Shown here in pieces: positions 43,215 to 55,010 of a stretch of DNA of 64,000 bases. How positions within the stretch are numbered: the stretch's first letter is position 1; every line of letters starts with the position of its first letter. This DNA comes from Pictodentalium vernedei (taxonomy: Eukaryota > Mollusca > Scaphopoda > Dentaliida > Dentaliidae): contig CM062292.1 in assembly GCA_031216915.1 (NCBI GenBank), positions 68,560,790 to 68,624,789 on the forward strand. The letters are read 5' to 3'. The notes below the pieces were generated by a model. It was not told where the DNA came from and searched no databases. It saw only the letters and a list, made by a program, of their open reading frames with translations. A program made the position numbers and the translations under genes.

Positions 43215-44540
43215 TAATAGTAGATGAGGTAACCGGGCCCCATTGGCAGGACTCCTGTCAGGACCCCGGAACTGACGTCGTGTCACGTGACCCAGTGACG
43301 CCATATTTGGTTGTCATGGTAACCGGCGTGAGCGGTCATCTTATGACATCATCCCTATAGTGATACGTGGTCCTAGTGCGCATGCGCAGCGCGTGTTGTT
43401 AGGGTGATACGTGTTCCCGTCGGTCATTTCGTATACCGGAGGCCGCCATCTTGGTTTCTATGGTAGCACGTGGTAGCTATGTTACCCAAAGGCTTATAAT
43501 AGGGCAGGGGAATGATTGGAGGGTATGTTCCTTTGAAGAGGAGTAATTCCCGATTCGCTGAATCACCATAAACAACCCGACAATCCCTCCAAATCACCAA
43601 AATCCACCCCAAACTACCGAAATTGACTTTATGTGATACGGATTTCCCCCAGAATATTTTGTAGTAGAGCAGCACGTAGTGCTATAGTACATATGGGACC
43701 CCTGGGGGTAAGTTCGATAGAACTAGGGTAGTTTTTTATTGTTAGGATTCCCCCGAAACCCTTTTTAGGACCGCAATACCATGGCTTATAATAGTAGCAC
43801 GTAGTAGTGCTATAGTGCTATAGTACTGAGGGACTCCTTTGGATTATAGCCAACTGATAGGCAACCTCCATGAAAGCCTATATCATTCCTAATGCCAAGA
43901 ATCTATCGTGTAATTACTGATAAGTCATTGCTCGAACGACTCGCACCCCAACGAGCAAATGTGCTATAGAGCAATTGCTCGATCGAGTGACATCACATCC
44001 TGCTCTAAAGACTCGAACCCCATTGAGCAAATGTGCTATCGAGCAATTGCTCGTTCGAGTGACTCGCACATACGACTCTTTTCGGTATTTCAGGATACCT
44101 ATGACCTGGTATTGTACTATTTGAGGATTCCTCCTGGAGAATCCCTTTTTTGTCATATGTGCTTATGTGAAAAGGCACAATGTGACACATTGTTCACTGG
44201 CACGGAGGCACATGCCGGATGGGCCGATATGTGCTTATGTGAAAAGACACGATTTGACACATTGTGCTCTAGCACATAGGCACATACGGGCATTTGAGAA
44301 TAAATATGACCTGGTATTGCTTTATTTGAGGACACCTTCTGAATTCCTTTTTTGTCACAGGTGCTTATGGGAAAAGGCACAATGTGCTCTAGCTCATAGG
44401 TACTTGCTGGATGTGCCGATATGTGCTTATGTGAAAATGCACAATGTGACACATTGTGCACTAAAACATAAGCACATACGGGTATTTGACGATACCTATG
44501 ATCCAGCTCATGTTATAGACACACACGTCATCTGGGAAAT
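43215..44540 (+). repeat. Repeat Z, copy 1 (about 1.3 kb; inverted relative at 52880-54425)
   Basis: GC-richer head (43225-43480) with TCACGTGACCCAGTGACGCC, GCGCATGCGC and CGGAGGCCGCCATCTTGG. A middle part with GAGCAATTGCTCGATCGAGT palindromes (43930-44065) follows. A tail has two 190-bp repeats (44085-44280 and 44283-44490) full of TGTGCTTATGTGAAAA and CACAATGTG words. The head recurs inverted at 54090-54420. No convincing gene; the open frames at 43959-44562 follow the repeats. Confidence 0.7.
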
Positions 44541-44655
44541 GCCGTCTACACTGCACATTTAAAGAAATCTTTATTATTACATATATTTGTTTTCACAATA
44601 CCTGTTATTGAATTAGGTTATCGTAACATATGCTTAGTATTTGGTTAGTTTATTA

Positions 44656-44737
44656 TTTCGTTAGTTTTATATCGGCTGAGATATCAGCCCAAGGTAACTA
44701 TAATTATGATAATAATATCTCGGCAGAGATGATAAAA
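44656..44737. repeat. Small hairpin
   Basis: AGTTTTATATCGGCTGAGAT pairs imperfectly with ATCTCGGCAGAGATGATAAA across 44670-44737. Confidence 0.55.
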
Positions 44738-44766
44738 CTAAGCATGTAATAACCTTTTTATTTATT

Positions 44767-44995
44767 AAAACCCTTTGAACCATAGCGGCTGCTTTACAGG
44801 TCCGGAACATGATACGTCATAACGCCATTATATAGGATGGCTGTTTAGTAAATGTGTGGGGTAGAGCAATCAATATTTTCAACGTGCAGCCTCGGGGCTG
44901 CACGTTGAAAATATTGATTGGTCTACCCCAGATAATGAATATGGACTCTTCTAATTGCTGCCATTGAACTGACAGGGAAGATACTACTAGAGTTT
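44767..44995. mobile_element. Subfamily C hairpin MITE, inverted copy
   Basis: AAACCCTTTGAACCATAGCG at the left; central palindrome CAATATTTTCAACGTGCAGCC and back; then the inverse of the 8965-9020 segment (TTCTAATTGCTGCCATTGAA..CTGACAGGGAA). TTAA ends decayed. Confidence 0.7.
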
Positions 44996-44996
44996 A

Positions 44997-46009
44997 AAGG
45001 TAAGTAAGTAAGCAAGTCTTTATTTACGCGACATGTGCGATAAAGTACAACCAATTTCACTCTAAAAGTTCAATTCACAGCAACGCACCCGGCCAATTTG
45101 ACCTATATGTCACGGCGTAATAGTAATTATAAATACTAATGCTCGAGAATGCCACACATCACAATCATACTTCACCCCCCCCCCCCGGGCCTAATGTTAA
45201 ATATATTCACTAACCCTGCCTACTCAGCATACCGAGGTTATTATCTCCCCACCCCCACCCCCACCTCCCATCACACGAGGATATTTGAAAGGTTTAAACC
45301 TAAACAAATAATTACGAAATGTTCACAAAGTGTTAAATTTTTCTGACAGTGTTATTGTTTCTCATTCTTTTCACAGTGAGAAGTCTCCTTTTCTCCTAGT
45401 TTGGGTTGAATTTTCTGTACAACTCTCTTATTTCTAATCGTCCAACTAATGATTACTACTTATTGCCATCATTAATTCCTCACTATACAAAAACTCGGCT
45501 TCAAACCACTCCACCATGCCTGGTAACGTCAATTTTCCCGATTGTGTTCGATAAATAGCTTCGCCGATTTCAACGTTAACAAACTGGTTGCACCCAGTAA
45601 TGGATCGATGGGAGCAATTCTAGCATGGTTCATATCGGCCGAGATCAACATCATATCTGCCGAGTTTGATAATGGTCAATTCTGGGAAAGAAAACCATAT
45701 CTACTAAATAAGCTTTGATTCGATACAGAGCTAATCGTGTACTTAACCCTTTACTGACTGCAACGGAAATAACCTGTCAGCTTTATTCACAAAATATCGT
45801 CATTGAAAACACAGTTAAATTCGCAACAGATTCCAATACTGAAAATTTCCGTTCCAGCTTACCAGAAAATAAGGACAGAAACAGGAACGACTAGTTCGTT
45901 GCCCGTAGCACGGCCAGCGTGTTCTCCAAAACTATCTGCGATTTTCTTTACCTTTCGTGGCATTTTCGCCCAAAGCTGCTGGATAACTCCATGATAAGGT
46001 AAGATAAGA
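44997..46009. other. Gene-free stretch
   Basis: (GTAA)n at 45001-45018 followed by CTTTATTTACGCGACATGTG looks like the 3' tail of a minus-strand retroelement. A CCGGCCAATTTGACCTATATGTCA segment at 45090 has a partner near 8830. C13 tract at 45174. Fragment of a TTAA hairpin at 45745-45790. No exon recognised. Confidence 0.45.
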
Positions 46010-46930
46010 TAAGATTTATTTAGCAAATACATCAGAATAAAGGCAGATTGCTATGTACATACAAAACCAACATAAACAGAATCATAAAACACTCTAATTC
46101 CAAATGACAGACATAAGTCATATTACAGACTAGTCCCTCTTATGAAGAAAGAGCTGGAACATGTTACAAATAACATTGCATAACACTGGATTATCATTAC
46201 TCATTATGACTTTAAATTTATTTGTCCATTTAATCCATTAGAGGGAAGTCAATTTTTCGTCAGAAATTGCGCGAAACAATTGTTCTCTCACAGGTGCACA
46301 AAGCGGACATTCCATTACGAAATGCCATTCCGATTCCACCTCCCCCATTGTACAAGCTTCGCATATTCTGTGTTCCATCGGACAAGGAGGTTGTAAATGC
46401 TTTCCAAGTTAGATCCAGAGTTTATGGATGATAATGCGCAATCGCGTGAAATTGTTTCTAGCTTCAATGGAAGAGGTGTGAATGAGATACGGTTCCATTT
46501 GATAATCTACTTTGAATAGTCGATATGTCCTAAGTTTGTTTTTTTCCTATTCTCTTCTCATTGTGTATATCTTCTTTAAATAATTTAATATGGTCCGATT
46601 CAAATTTGTACTTTAGAAGATTAATTTTTCTTTTGGAAATTTCAGTTTCGTCCAAACTGTTAAATCCAAGTTTCACTTACTGAGTCAGTAAGTTCACATT
46701 TCTTAGCTTCCACAAAAATATTATTCAGAATAGTATCCGGGGAAGTAGAAAGCAATTTACTAGTATAATTTGCGAATCGTACTAAGGCATCCAATATTAT
46801 TGGATATCTACTAAGATTCGCGCGTACCGCATGGTTGGAGGAATGTTTACCTACATTTAAGATCAGTTTGCAGAACTTGATATGAGCCCTTTCACTTGGG
46901 GCAGTATCTCTACTCCTCATATTCAGCTAC
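46010..46930 (-). pseudogene. LINE 3' remnant (post-RT cysteine/histidine region)
   Basis: Read leftward: ERAHIKFCKLILNVGKHSSN with NHAVRANLSRYPIILDALVR (46660-46920), a block typical of the region after the reverse transcriptase in several LINE clades. Then MEHRICEACTMGEVESEWHF followed by VMECPLC (a CxxC..H..C finger) at about 46300-46380, and a 3' end with an (ATCTT)-type tail at 45994-46015. Frames change at least once. A 3' fragment; the RT itself is absent. It differs from the LINE at 15510. Confidence 0.7.
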
Positions 46931-47080
46931 ATGATGTCACTATCTTTTTCACCATCCCTGAATTTCGGACGCATGCGGTTTTAAACACTAATTCTCACAT
47001 CGGGACCTTCACATGAACATTGGTATTTAGAAATGCGTGCCTCCAACATTATATTACCCAGAAGGAAGTTCAATACTTCG

Positions 47081-47821
47081 TTTTATCATATGACTCGTCC
47101 GTTTTGTTCACTTTTAAACATTTGATATTCTGTTTTCATATTGATCAGTGATTAATAAAACCTTTCGTCAATTTCATTGGTCAGTTTCAAAACTAGACAA
47201 TTTGATTGGCTGAACAAAATGCAACTGGTCCACATTTTCATAATTTGCCTAATTAGAGTTGGAAGCTTTCATTGGTCAATTTCAAAACTGGACAATTTGA
47301 TTGGCTCAACAAAATACAACTGGGTCACATTTGCATAATTTCAGTAGGGAGAATTTACGTTATCTGTCCTATTTAGGGTGGGTTATATTGTATGAATCTT
47401 TTACCTACAAGAAAAATGCCATTCATTTTTTATATTTTTCCTTTTTGCTTCCAAAAAATAGGTTATGACCCCTCATTGGAACGAGCTCAGCGAGCTCGTT
47501 CCAATGAGGGGTCATAACCTATGTTTTGGAAGCAAAAAATGAAAATTTTTTAGTTATACGAGGATGTTTTTTCCAAGTGCCGTCTGCAACTCAAGTTAGG
47601 TGAAGGGTTAAAAAGTCATACTAAGTGGCTAATTTGTGCGTGTGTGTGCCATATGATAAATAGAATATGAAATGAGTGTTTTTCTCATATAATATTTATG
47701 AAACTCGTCCGAATTTTCCGTTTGGTCTCGCCAAAGGCTTGCCCATACGGAAAAGTCTTAGACTCGTTTCATAAATATCATATGAGAAAAACACTCATTT
47801 CATATCCTCTATTTACTATAT
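47081..47821 (-). repeat. Repeat X, inverted copy
   Basis: Inverse of 2919-3665 with the same order: CCAAT/octamer duplicated block, TTAA-type hairpin (47450-47612, GGTTATGACCCCTCATTGG) and the terminal 150-bp hairpin (47660-47815). Confidence 0.8.
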
Positions 47822-48780
47822 ACCTGATGACAACTGTGAAATTCTCGCTGTTATAAATTACAATGTTAATTACAACCAGCATCCTTGAGCTTGAGGAAAG
47901 CGAGAATTTCCGGGTTCCAAGATTTTCTGTTGAAAATTTTCCTGTTTCCGGTTCCATGAAACCAGGTAATATATTAAACCCTAAAGCAAAATTTGTTCTA
48001 TTTTCAATTTTTACTTAATAAATCATAGCTTATGATACCCACTGAAACGATCTGGTTGAGCTCATTCCAATGAGAGATTACAAGCAATGTTTTAGGGACA
48101 GAAAATGATTTTTTGGGGGTATTCAATAACTTTTCGACATGTGTCTTCTAGTCCTGTTTTGTACAAGGTCGAGAGTTTTCTTGCACTATGATCAGAGCAT
48201 ATGAGTGCAATATTTTTATACTTTTAGATGATATTCCATTTTATTATATTTCTACAGCTTTTTCCTTTGTAAATAAAAACCATATCCTACTCCCACGACC
48301 GCGAAAGTGTTATTCAACTCCCACGGCGATATCCTACTCCCAGTCATGACGGACTACTTTTACCATTGCAGTTGTCCCGCCTCGAAATCCAGCGATACCA
48401 CCCAATCCACTTCGACAAATATTCTTCTTGATATTCCAACTGACAGCGAACAATAACTATATACACATCCACACAAAGTTATAAGAAGTTGAACATGACT
48501 ACTCATTCATGGCGATTGACTGAATTATTTCGTTAAAATATGTTGATTTCCTCATAAGTTCATATCTCCCGTCACTTGAATTTCCATTTGAAAACGAGCG
48601 TCATTGCATTCCTTTCTCATAACGTCATATTATCAGTTCATTCATTCATGTTTTTGTGTTCATACGCCGATTTTTCTAACCGTCAAAACAAATTGAGCGT
48701 CCTTGGGAAACTGCTCTTGGATGACGCAAGAGGGGTATTTGTGTTGCAGATATTTTCAGAGAAATATAATAAACACAATT
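47822..48780. other. Gene-free stretch
   Basis: A decayed TTAA-type hairpin fragment at 47980-48130 (CATAGCTTATGATACCC..). The 94-codon plus frame at 48576 ends in the next hairpin and has no family resemblance. Confidence 0.4.
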
Positions 48781-48917
48781 GTTCACTGCTTGGAGTAACG
48801 TACCATGTTTATTCTCTCGTGGGATGCGGGGATTATTTTCACTCGGCTAGAGCCTCGTGAAAATAACCTTCCGCATCCCACTCGCGAATACACATCGTAC
48901 GTTACTCCAAGCAGTGA
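48781..48917. repeat. Long foldback hairpin
   Basis: GTTCACTGCTTGGAGTAACG at the left and its complement at the right. Inner arms GGGATGCGGGGATTATTTTC and GAAAATAACCTTCCGCATCC. About 60-bp arms, loop at 48848-48852. Confidence 0.8.
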
Positions 48918-48964
48918 ACTATTGTCTATTTTTTACACCCCATTTTAAAGGTCTATAGTAAAGT

Positions 48965-49040
48965 CGTCCCCTGACTTCCAATGTGTTCTATGTGCCAGTA
49001 GGCACACAGAACACATTGGAATTCAAGCGACGAACTTCCA
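48965..49040. repeat. Hairpin of the repeat P family
   Basis: AAGTCGTCCCCTGACTTCCA, ATGTGTTCTATGTGCC and back to TTGGAATTCAAGCGACGA. Confidence 0.75.
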
Positions 49041-50062
49041 TTCTATTTGATTTGCTATTTGCAATATGTCCTTCGCGGGTAATATCCCCGTGTAACATTT
49101 TCGAAAATGTCTCCCGCTCGGGCTCAGGTTCCCCGAAAATGATACCGAAAACGACCAAAGAAGAAGAAGCCTCCATGTTGCATTCTCTCAGATTGATGAT
49201 CATTGTATATAACCATTCAAATTAACCACATTAATCAAATGAACCAAATTTTAACCATTAAAATTAAAATATTCAAGGTTCGTTCATTGAACATTGTCTC
49301 CTGGCTTGTTGAAACTCTTGAAATCAAGTGCTCAAGTACCATTATAGAATTGTTGTTTTTTTTCAAATTCATCTGACTGGTGGTGGTGGTGGTGGGGAGG
49401 AGGGATGTCGGTATAATAAAAATAATAATAACCTGGCTTGAGGGTAACATTGCAGATTACCTCCCCATGGAACCAATGTCTCCTTCGACTCACGCCTCGC
49501 GGGATATATTGTTCCTCGGGAGACAATCTGCATTATTACCCGCAGGCCAGGCCAGGCCATTTTTATAGTGCGGTTCTCGCGACACAGTTCACTCCATTTT
49601 GTCAGTCTCTTTCGGAGGTGTTGCCTAGACGACGGGACAGTCAAGTTTTCTTTACAAGATTACATGCAATCGAAAACACTGTCTGATCGGAAGTCTTATT
49701 TGCCCAGCCATCCATCTAGTGTCATTTGATCGGAATATGGTGACTTTACAAGACTGATTTGCAGGATAATCTTTTCCGAGTGTATTTGTATTTATTATGT
49801 CTACCACAGATAGTTTCTAAATATCGGTGTAGTTTGCTCATCAATTCCGGCTCTCCGGAAAACAAGAGTCTAAATTTTTCCAACTTTTTATCACGCCTGC
49901 CCCAAACGAGGCTAACCTGACATCATTGTCGTTTACAGATTTTCGAAGCGACAATCGTACAAACGCGCAATAAAAACTTGAGGGGGAGGGGGGGGGGGGG
50001 GGGGCGTGACAACCGTTACTTATTCCCATTTTGTTCTGTCACATCGTTCAAATGAGGTAATA
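49041..50062. other. Gene-free stretch with microsatellites
   Basis: (TGG)n at 49378-49395, (AAT)n at 49420-49433, G18 tract at 49990-50004. An imperfect inverted pair GGGTAACATTGCAGATT (49441) and AATCTGCATTATTACCC (49527) marks another possible small foldback. Confidence 0.45.
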
Positions 50063-50066
50063 TGAT

Positions 50067-50125
<59 letters not shown>

Positions 50126-50280
50126 TTCATTGGGGTTTAACGGCACTTTCGACAGCCAGGGTCACCTCGTGTCGACCCGTTTTACGGGGGAGGGTGGAGG
50201 TGGGCGGGGGGAGTCGGAGTGCCAGGAGAGAACCACCCAGCAACGGCGAGCAACTGACAGACTCTCCAACGTAGGCAAAT
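50063..50280 (-). mobile_element. SINE, 5'-truncated, minus strand
   Basis: (TTTA)n at 50063-50128 is the tail; then GGGGTTTAACGGCACTTTCG..GAGAGAACCACCCAGCAACG is the inverse of the 3' body of the SINE at 16791. No A/B boxes. Confidence 0.8.
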
Positions 50281-50697
50281 ATAAGAACGAGGTAGTCTGG
50301 TGTGACTGAGAGATATAACATAATAGTTATTATATCTTATTCAACAATGGAGACAAATTTCCAGAAAAATGTGGTCCTGGTTAGTCAATTCTTTTTCCAC
50401 GTGTGAAAGGCGGTCAATATTATCAATCACACAGTATGTTAGTGACATAATATGGTATATTTTGAAGGACAGCCAAATTCAAAATGTTGGTTTCTGTCAC
50501 CCACCGGGAACTGCACCCTGGACAACCACACCCGGAAACAAGGAGTTCAATACGCAAACCTCTAAACCAACGCAATTCGTCAAAACGATGTATTCAGTAT
50601 TCAGCGGATATTCTCATGATTACTTGGTCCACATTTCCTTTCGTTGGCTACAAGAAAGCGTGAAGCACACTGGCTACAGTAGGACGAAAGTGCTTTG

Positions 50698-50845
50698 CCT
50701 CACACAAAGACTGACATGGCCTATGTGTAATATAAGTTACACGGCGTGTAGCTGGCTCATACATTTCCATACAAGGCGATGAGAGTTCATATCAGGTATG
50801 AAAATGTATCAGTCAGCTACACGCCATGTAATATATTTATTATGT
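50698..50845. repeat. Foldback hairpin, TATAAGTTACA family, copy 1
   Basis: AATATAAGTTACACGGCGTG at the left and CACGCCATGTAATATATTTA at the right; inner arms CATACATTTCCATAC and back. Shares outer ends with 51460-51612. Confidence 0.7.
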
Positions 50846-50989
50846 TGAAAGTCCATGTAAATCAAGGGATTAATAAATTTTCACGAGAAACAAAGAACGA
50901 CCGAGCGAATCATCAACAGTAACTGGCACCGGAATGTATCCATGGTGACCGTAAACAATCTTCGCTGTTCGAAGTGCCATATTTCGTCC

Positions 50990-51060
50990 AATGAGTTCCA
51001 ATGTGCTCTGTGTGCGAGTAGGCACATAGAACACATTGGAACTCCGGGGACGATTTGTTT
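50990..51060. repeat. Hairpin of the repeat P family
   Basis: GAGTTCCAATGTGCTCTGTG and complement ACATTGGAACTCCGGGGACG. Confidence 0.75.
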
Positions 51061-51061
51061 A

Positions 51062-51459
51062 CAAAATAAAACTTATCGCCACAAGCATATCTGAAATACC
51101 CTTACATACATTTACAGTCAATACCATCTGAAAAGGGTTAAGAAAGCACTTTTAAATGTTCAAAAAATCATTTTAATCTGTTGAGTAAACTGTAAAAAAA
51201 ATGTTCGCTTCAGCATAAAAAAATGATAGACCAGTAGTCTGTATAGTACAGAGTCGTAAAAACAACAAAGAACCTTTGGGACGACAAATAATATTTTCTG
51301 TCCAGTTTTTAATGTTTTAAGTCAATAAATACGGTACCTTTGAAATATTTTTGGTACTTAAATTCTCTTATTTTGTTTTAATTCAAATTTTGAAAATTCG
51401 AAGCGAGTGGAAATGCGTCAATTTGATCAAAATAGTAATGGCTGCTACTCACCTGATAT
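51062..51459. other. Gene-free AT-rich stretch
   Basis: Nothing recognised. Confidence 0.4.
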
Positions 51460-51612
51460 TATAAGTTACAGGACGTTCAGGTGGCGGATACGGTATCATA
51501 TGAGGCGAGGTGAAAACAATATTGGACGAGGCGGTACGCCGAGTCCAATATTGTTTTTGCCGAGCCTCATATGATACCGTATCCTCCACCTGAACGTCCT
51601 GTAACGTATTTA
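51460..51612. repeat. Foldback hairpin, TATAAGTTACA family, copy 2
   Basis: TATAAGTTACAGGACGTTCA with complement at 51583-51607; inner GATACGGTATCATATGAGG and CCTCATATGATACCGTATC; inner CAATATTGGAC / GTCCAATATTG. About 70-bp arms, nearly perfect. Confidence 0.8.
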
Positions 51613-52467
51613 TTATGCCAGCAAAAACAAAATAACAATCAAATTTGAACGCCGGCACATTTTCAAAACTGGTGCAAACGCTATGTAAGTTGTAACAAAC
51701 GTGCACAGTTGTCTCCCTGTTTGTGTATAATTTGCTTGACAACACAGACAACAGCGATAGACGCTTTTCTCAGTACTGTCACTTTGTCTTGAGTGTGCAG
51801 AAAATGTCCGAAACGTCCGATTTTATAGAATTCGAACAAAATAAATGTATCTCGCATCTTTTCCCATTGACTTTCATTCATTTTCCTACAATTTCATCAT
51901 TGTGCAATCTTATAATTATTCAATGAAATTAAATCCATTTTCGAAGCGACGGTATCCATTTACCACAAAAGAGACGACAGAATGAGCTCAACGAGAAAAA
52001 ATGAAATTAATCTATTCCCGGGATAAGACAATTTTTTCTCAGTTTATTTATTCACACTATATATATTTTTCAACTTTCTAACAACGCATTTATGGGTTAT
52101 ATATTTTTTCTAAAGCTTTTAAAATATCGAGGCGAACACCGTACCCAAACTGTTGTGTGTTAGCCTCACTAAGCTTAGACCCTATGTCAAGTTAGGGCCA
52201 GGCCGACTTATCCGTTATCGGTAGATCGAATATAGTAGTATTTCTCACTTCAAATAATTAAATTTACATTTAGAAAATAAATTTCACAATAAATTTATTA
52301 TAAAACGAGAGAAAATGAGACATATAGACACGGGGGGACGTTTGATTGTACTGCAATTTCTTCAATATGGATATAAAAGCACCGCGAGGTGAGGAATTTC
52401 CACGTCTAAACAAAATGGCGGTACTGACCTAATACGAGTTTCGTATTAGGTCACCTCGGGCTGCAGG
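51613..52467. other. Gene-free stretch
   Basis: A small perfect palindrome ACCTAATACGAGTTTCGTATTAGGT-like at about 52429-52453. No exon recognised in 51613-52420. Confidence 0.4.
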
Positions 52468-52711
52468 TGACCCAACGTAACGGCCAAAACCGGCCAGCGC
52501 TATTCTCAAAAATCGCCAATTAATTTTCATTATTTTTTTCATTTTTTGTCTCAAAAACATAGGTTATGACCCCTCGTTGGAACGAGCTCGTCGAGCTCGT
52601 TCCAACGAGGGGTCATAACCTATGTTTTTGAGACAAAAAATGAAAAAAATTAGTTATTCAAGAATTATTTTTGCAAGTGTCGTCTGCTTTTCAGGTTAGG
52701 TAAAGGGTTAA
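52468..52711. mobile_element. TTAA hairpin MITE, subfamily A, left tip lost
   Basis: Starts abruptly at GACCCAACGTAACGGCC and ends GGTTAGGTAAAGGGTTAA. Central palindrome (52548-52636) with about 45-bp perfect arms: GGTTATGACCCCTCGTTGG and back. Confidence 0.85.
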
Positions 52712-52879
52712 TGGTTGAGACATGGGGCAGAATAACAGTAGCCAATAGTACTGGCACAATGTCGAAATGACACAAGACTGCTGTAGAAGTTAATGATAGG
52801 ACAGATAAACCATAGACAAGTAGTGACCTAGAAGCTTTGGAGATAAGATGGAAGCTGTTGGTATATAGGAGCTGTATAG

Positions 52880-54425
52880 GTCATAGGTATCATTGAATAC
52901 CGAAATGAGGCTAAGAGGGATAGTAGATTAGACCTCATGAGGGATTTTTTCATGGCCCCCATGACCTCAAACGAAATGAGGCTAAGAGGGATAGAAAATT
53001 AGGCCTCACTGATGGCTTTTCTCATAGCCTTCATGGCCTCATACGATTAAAAAGGGGTGCCGAAGGCCAGACGTTTTCCAAAAAAGAGGTGCTGAAATTG
53101 GGGTGCCGCGTGGTATGGCTGTTAAATATCGAGATGAGGCTAAGAGGGATAGGAAATTAGACCTTATTGAGGGATTTTTTCATGGCCCTCATAGCCTTAA
53201 ACGAAATGAGGCTAAGAGGGATAGTAAATTAGACCTCACTGAGGGCTTTTCTCATAGCTCTCATGGCCTCATACGACTAAAAAGGGTGCTGAAGGCCAGA
53301 CGTTTTCCAAAAAGGGGTGCTGAAATTGGGGTGCCGCGGGGTATGGCTGTTAAATACCGAGATGAGGCTAAGAGGGATAGTAAATAAGACATCATTGAGG
53401 GCTTTCTCATGGCCCTCATGGCCTCAAATGAAATGAGGCTAAGAGGGATAGTAAATTAGACATCATTGAGGGCTTTTCTCATGGCCCTCGTGGCCTCATG
53501 CGACAAAAAAGGGATTCTCCAGAAGGTATCCTCGATCGGTATCCTCAAATAAAACAATACCAGGTCATTGGTATCCTCAGATACTGAAATGAGGCCAAGG
53601 GTCGTATGTGCGAGTCACTGGAACGAGCAATTGCTCGATAGCTTATTTGCTCGATGTCGTTCGAGTAATGTCTTATCAGTAACTACTCGATAGATTCTTG
53701 ACTTTAGGAATCACAGAGGCTTTCATTATACACAAGGGAGATAACTATACATACAGGTTAGGGAGCACCAAGCACTGATGATTATAAGACTTGGACGGGG
53801 AACCAGAGATAGTGTGGACTATATGAAGTTCTAGGGTTAGAGTAGCATCTATAATAGGCAGAAAAAATGCGATTCTTTGGAAACCCGAACCAGAAAAAAA
53901 CTACTCTAGTTCAATCGAACTTACCCCGGGGGGGGGGGGGGGGGGGCGGGGAGGGGGGCTTCTCGGTACCTGGGGGCCTCTCGGTACCATGGTACGGCGG
54001 TCCTAAAAAGTTCGATCGGGGGAATCCGTATCAAATAAAGTAGTTTTTGTTGATTGGGAGAGATTGTCGGATTTATTTGGGTAATCCTACGAATCGGGAA
54101 ATTACTCCTGATCAAAGGAACACATCCTCCGAACATACCCCCGTCTTGTTGTAAGCCTTTGAGTCACATAGCAACCACATGCTATCATAGAAACCAAGAT
54201 GGCGGCCTCCAGTATACAAAATGGCCGACGGAAACACGTATCACCCTAACAACATGCGCTGTGCATGCGCACTAGGACAACTTATCACGATGGGGTTGAC
54301 GTCACAAGATGGCCGCTCACGCGGGTTACCATGACAACACAACATGGCTGCACTGGGTCACGTGACATGACGTCACCTCCGGGGTCCCCGCCGGGGTCCC
54401 CCAATCGGGCACGGTTCATCTCTCT
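52880..54425 (-). repeat. Repeat Z, inverted relative, with 240-bp tandem array
   Basis: Head 54090-54420 is the inverse of 43225-43480 (GAAACCAAGATGGCGGCCTC, TGCATGCGCACTAGG, GGTCACGTGACATGACGTCA). GAGCAATTGCTCGATAGC at about 53622 matches 43970. The distal part, 52905-53520, holds about three tandem copies of a 240-bp unit (GAGGCTAAGAGGGATAG twice per unit, CCTCATGGCCTCA). A C/G tract is at 53926-53947. The 94-codon frame 53103-53387 is just the array read through. Confidence 0.7.
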
Positions 54426-54426
54426 C

Positions 54427-54553
54427 CTACTACTCAGCTGCTCGTCGGTTCTCTCCGGGTACTCCGCTTTCCTCTATCCGTAAAATTGTCACCGACACGA
54501 TATGACCTTGGCTGTTAAATTGTCGTTAAACCCTAATGAATAAACAAATAAAT
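54427..54553 (+). mobile_element. SINE 3' end fragment
   Basis: CTCGTCGGTTCTCTCCGGGT..CACCGACACGATATGACC and an (AATAAA)-type tail. Confidence 0.8.
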
Positions 54554-54947
54554 TCTGTAAAGGAGACCTGATAATAGGTGCATAGTTTAAGAGGAGACCC
54601 TTACCAAGACTTTGAGAACATCTCGACGATTCGAAACTATTCGAATTGCAGCGATTTAAATCGAATTGAATCATCTGGACGGTTTTCAAATCGAATCGAA
54701 CTCCGAAACTTAACAGGTCCCTAACGTCCTCCTTCAAGTCAGTAAAAGCAAATGTTAAGCGAGAAATGAACATTTTTTTTAATTTTTGACACCTGAGTTG
54801 TCAAATTGTCAAGCGGCAAAGAATAACACTTTAGCCCAAAATCTCAACAAACCACTTAAATTCTGAAAGGAATGCGACGCTGTTATCGCCTCGAATCAGT
54901 CTCGGCCTTAAATAGTCCATAGGCTGTGTTTTAAATCCAGTCGTCAG

Positions 54948-55010
54948 GAATATTTCAGTTGGTCGGAAAAGCGAGTCTATGGTTCGCTTTTCCGACCAAC
55001 TGAAATATTC
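54948..55010. repeat. Perfect 27-bp-arm hairpin
   Basis: GAATATTTCAGTTGGTCGGA.. and exact complement; loop GTCTATGGT. Family unknown. Confidence 0.85.

Noticed and set aside
43959-44562. Plus frames of 106 and 131 codons with Cys/His-rich repeats (MCLCEK, HIRAFEN)
   Set aside because: Cys and His come from translating TGTGCTTATGTG repeats; frames overlap each other and change with the repeat.
48988-49203. Minus frame of 71 codons with a protein-like stretch (EPEPERETFSKMLHG)
   Set aside because: Could be an exon, but it runs into a repeat-P hairpin, has no clear splice sites and no recognised family; left uncalled.
53103-53387. 94-codon frame with EAKRDSKLDL repeats
   Set aside because: The 240-bp tandem array read through; period equals the DNA repeat.
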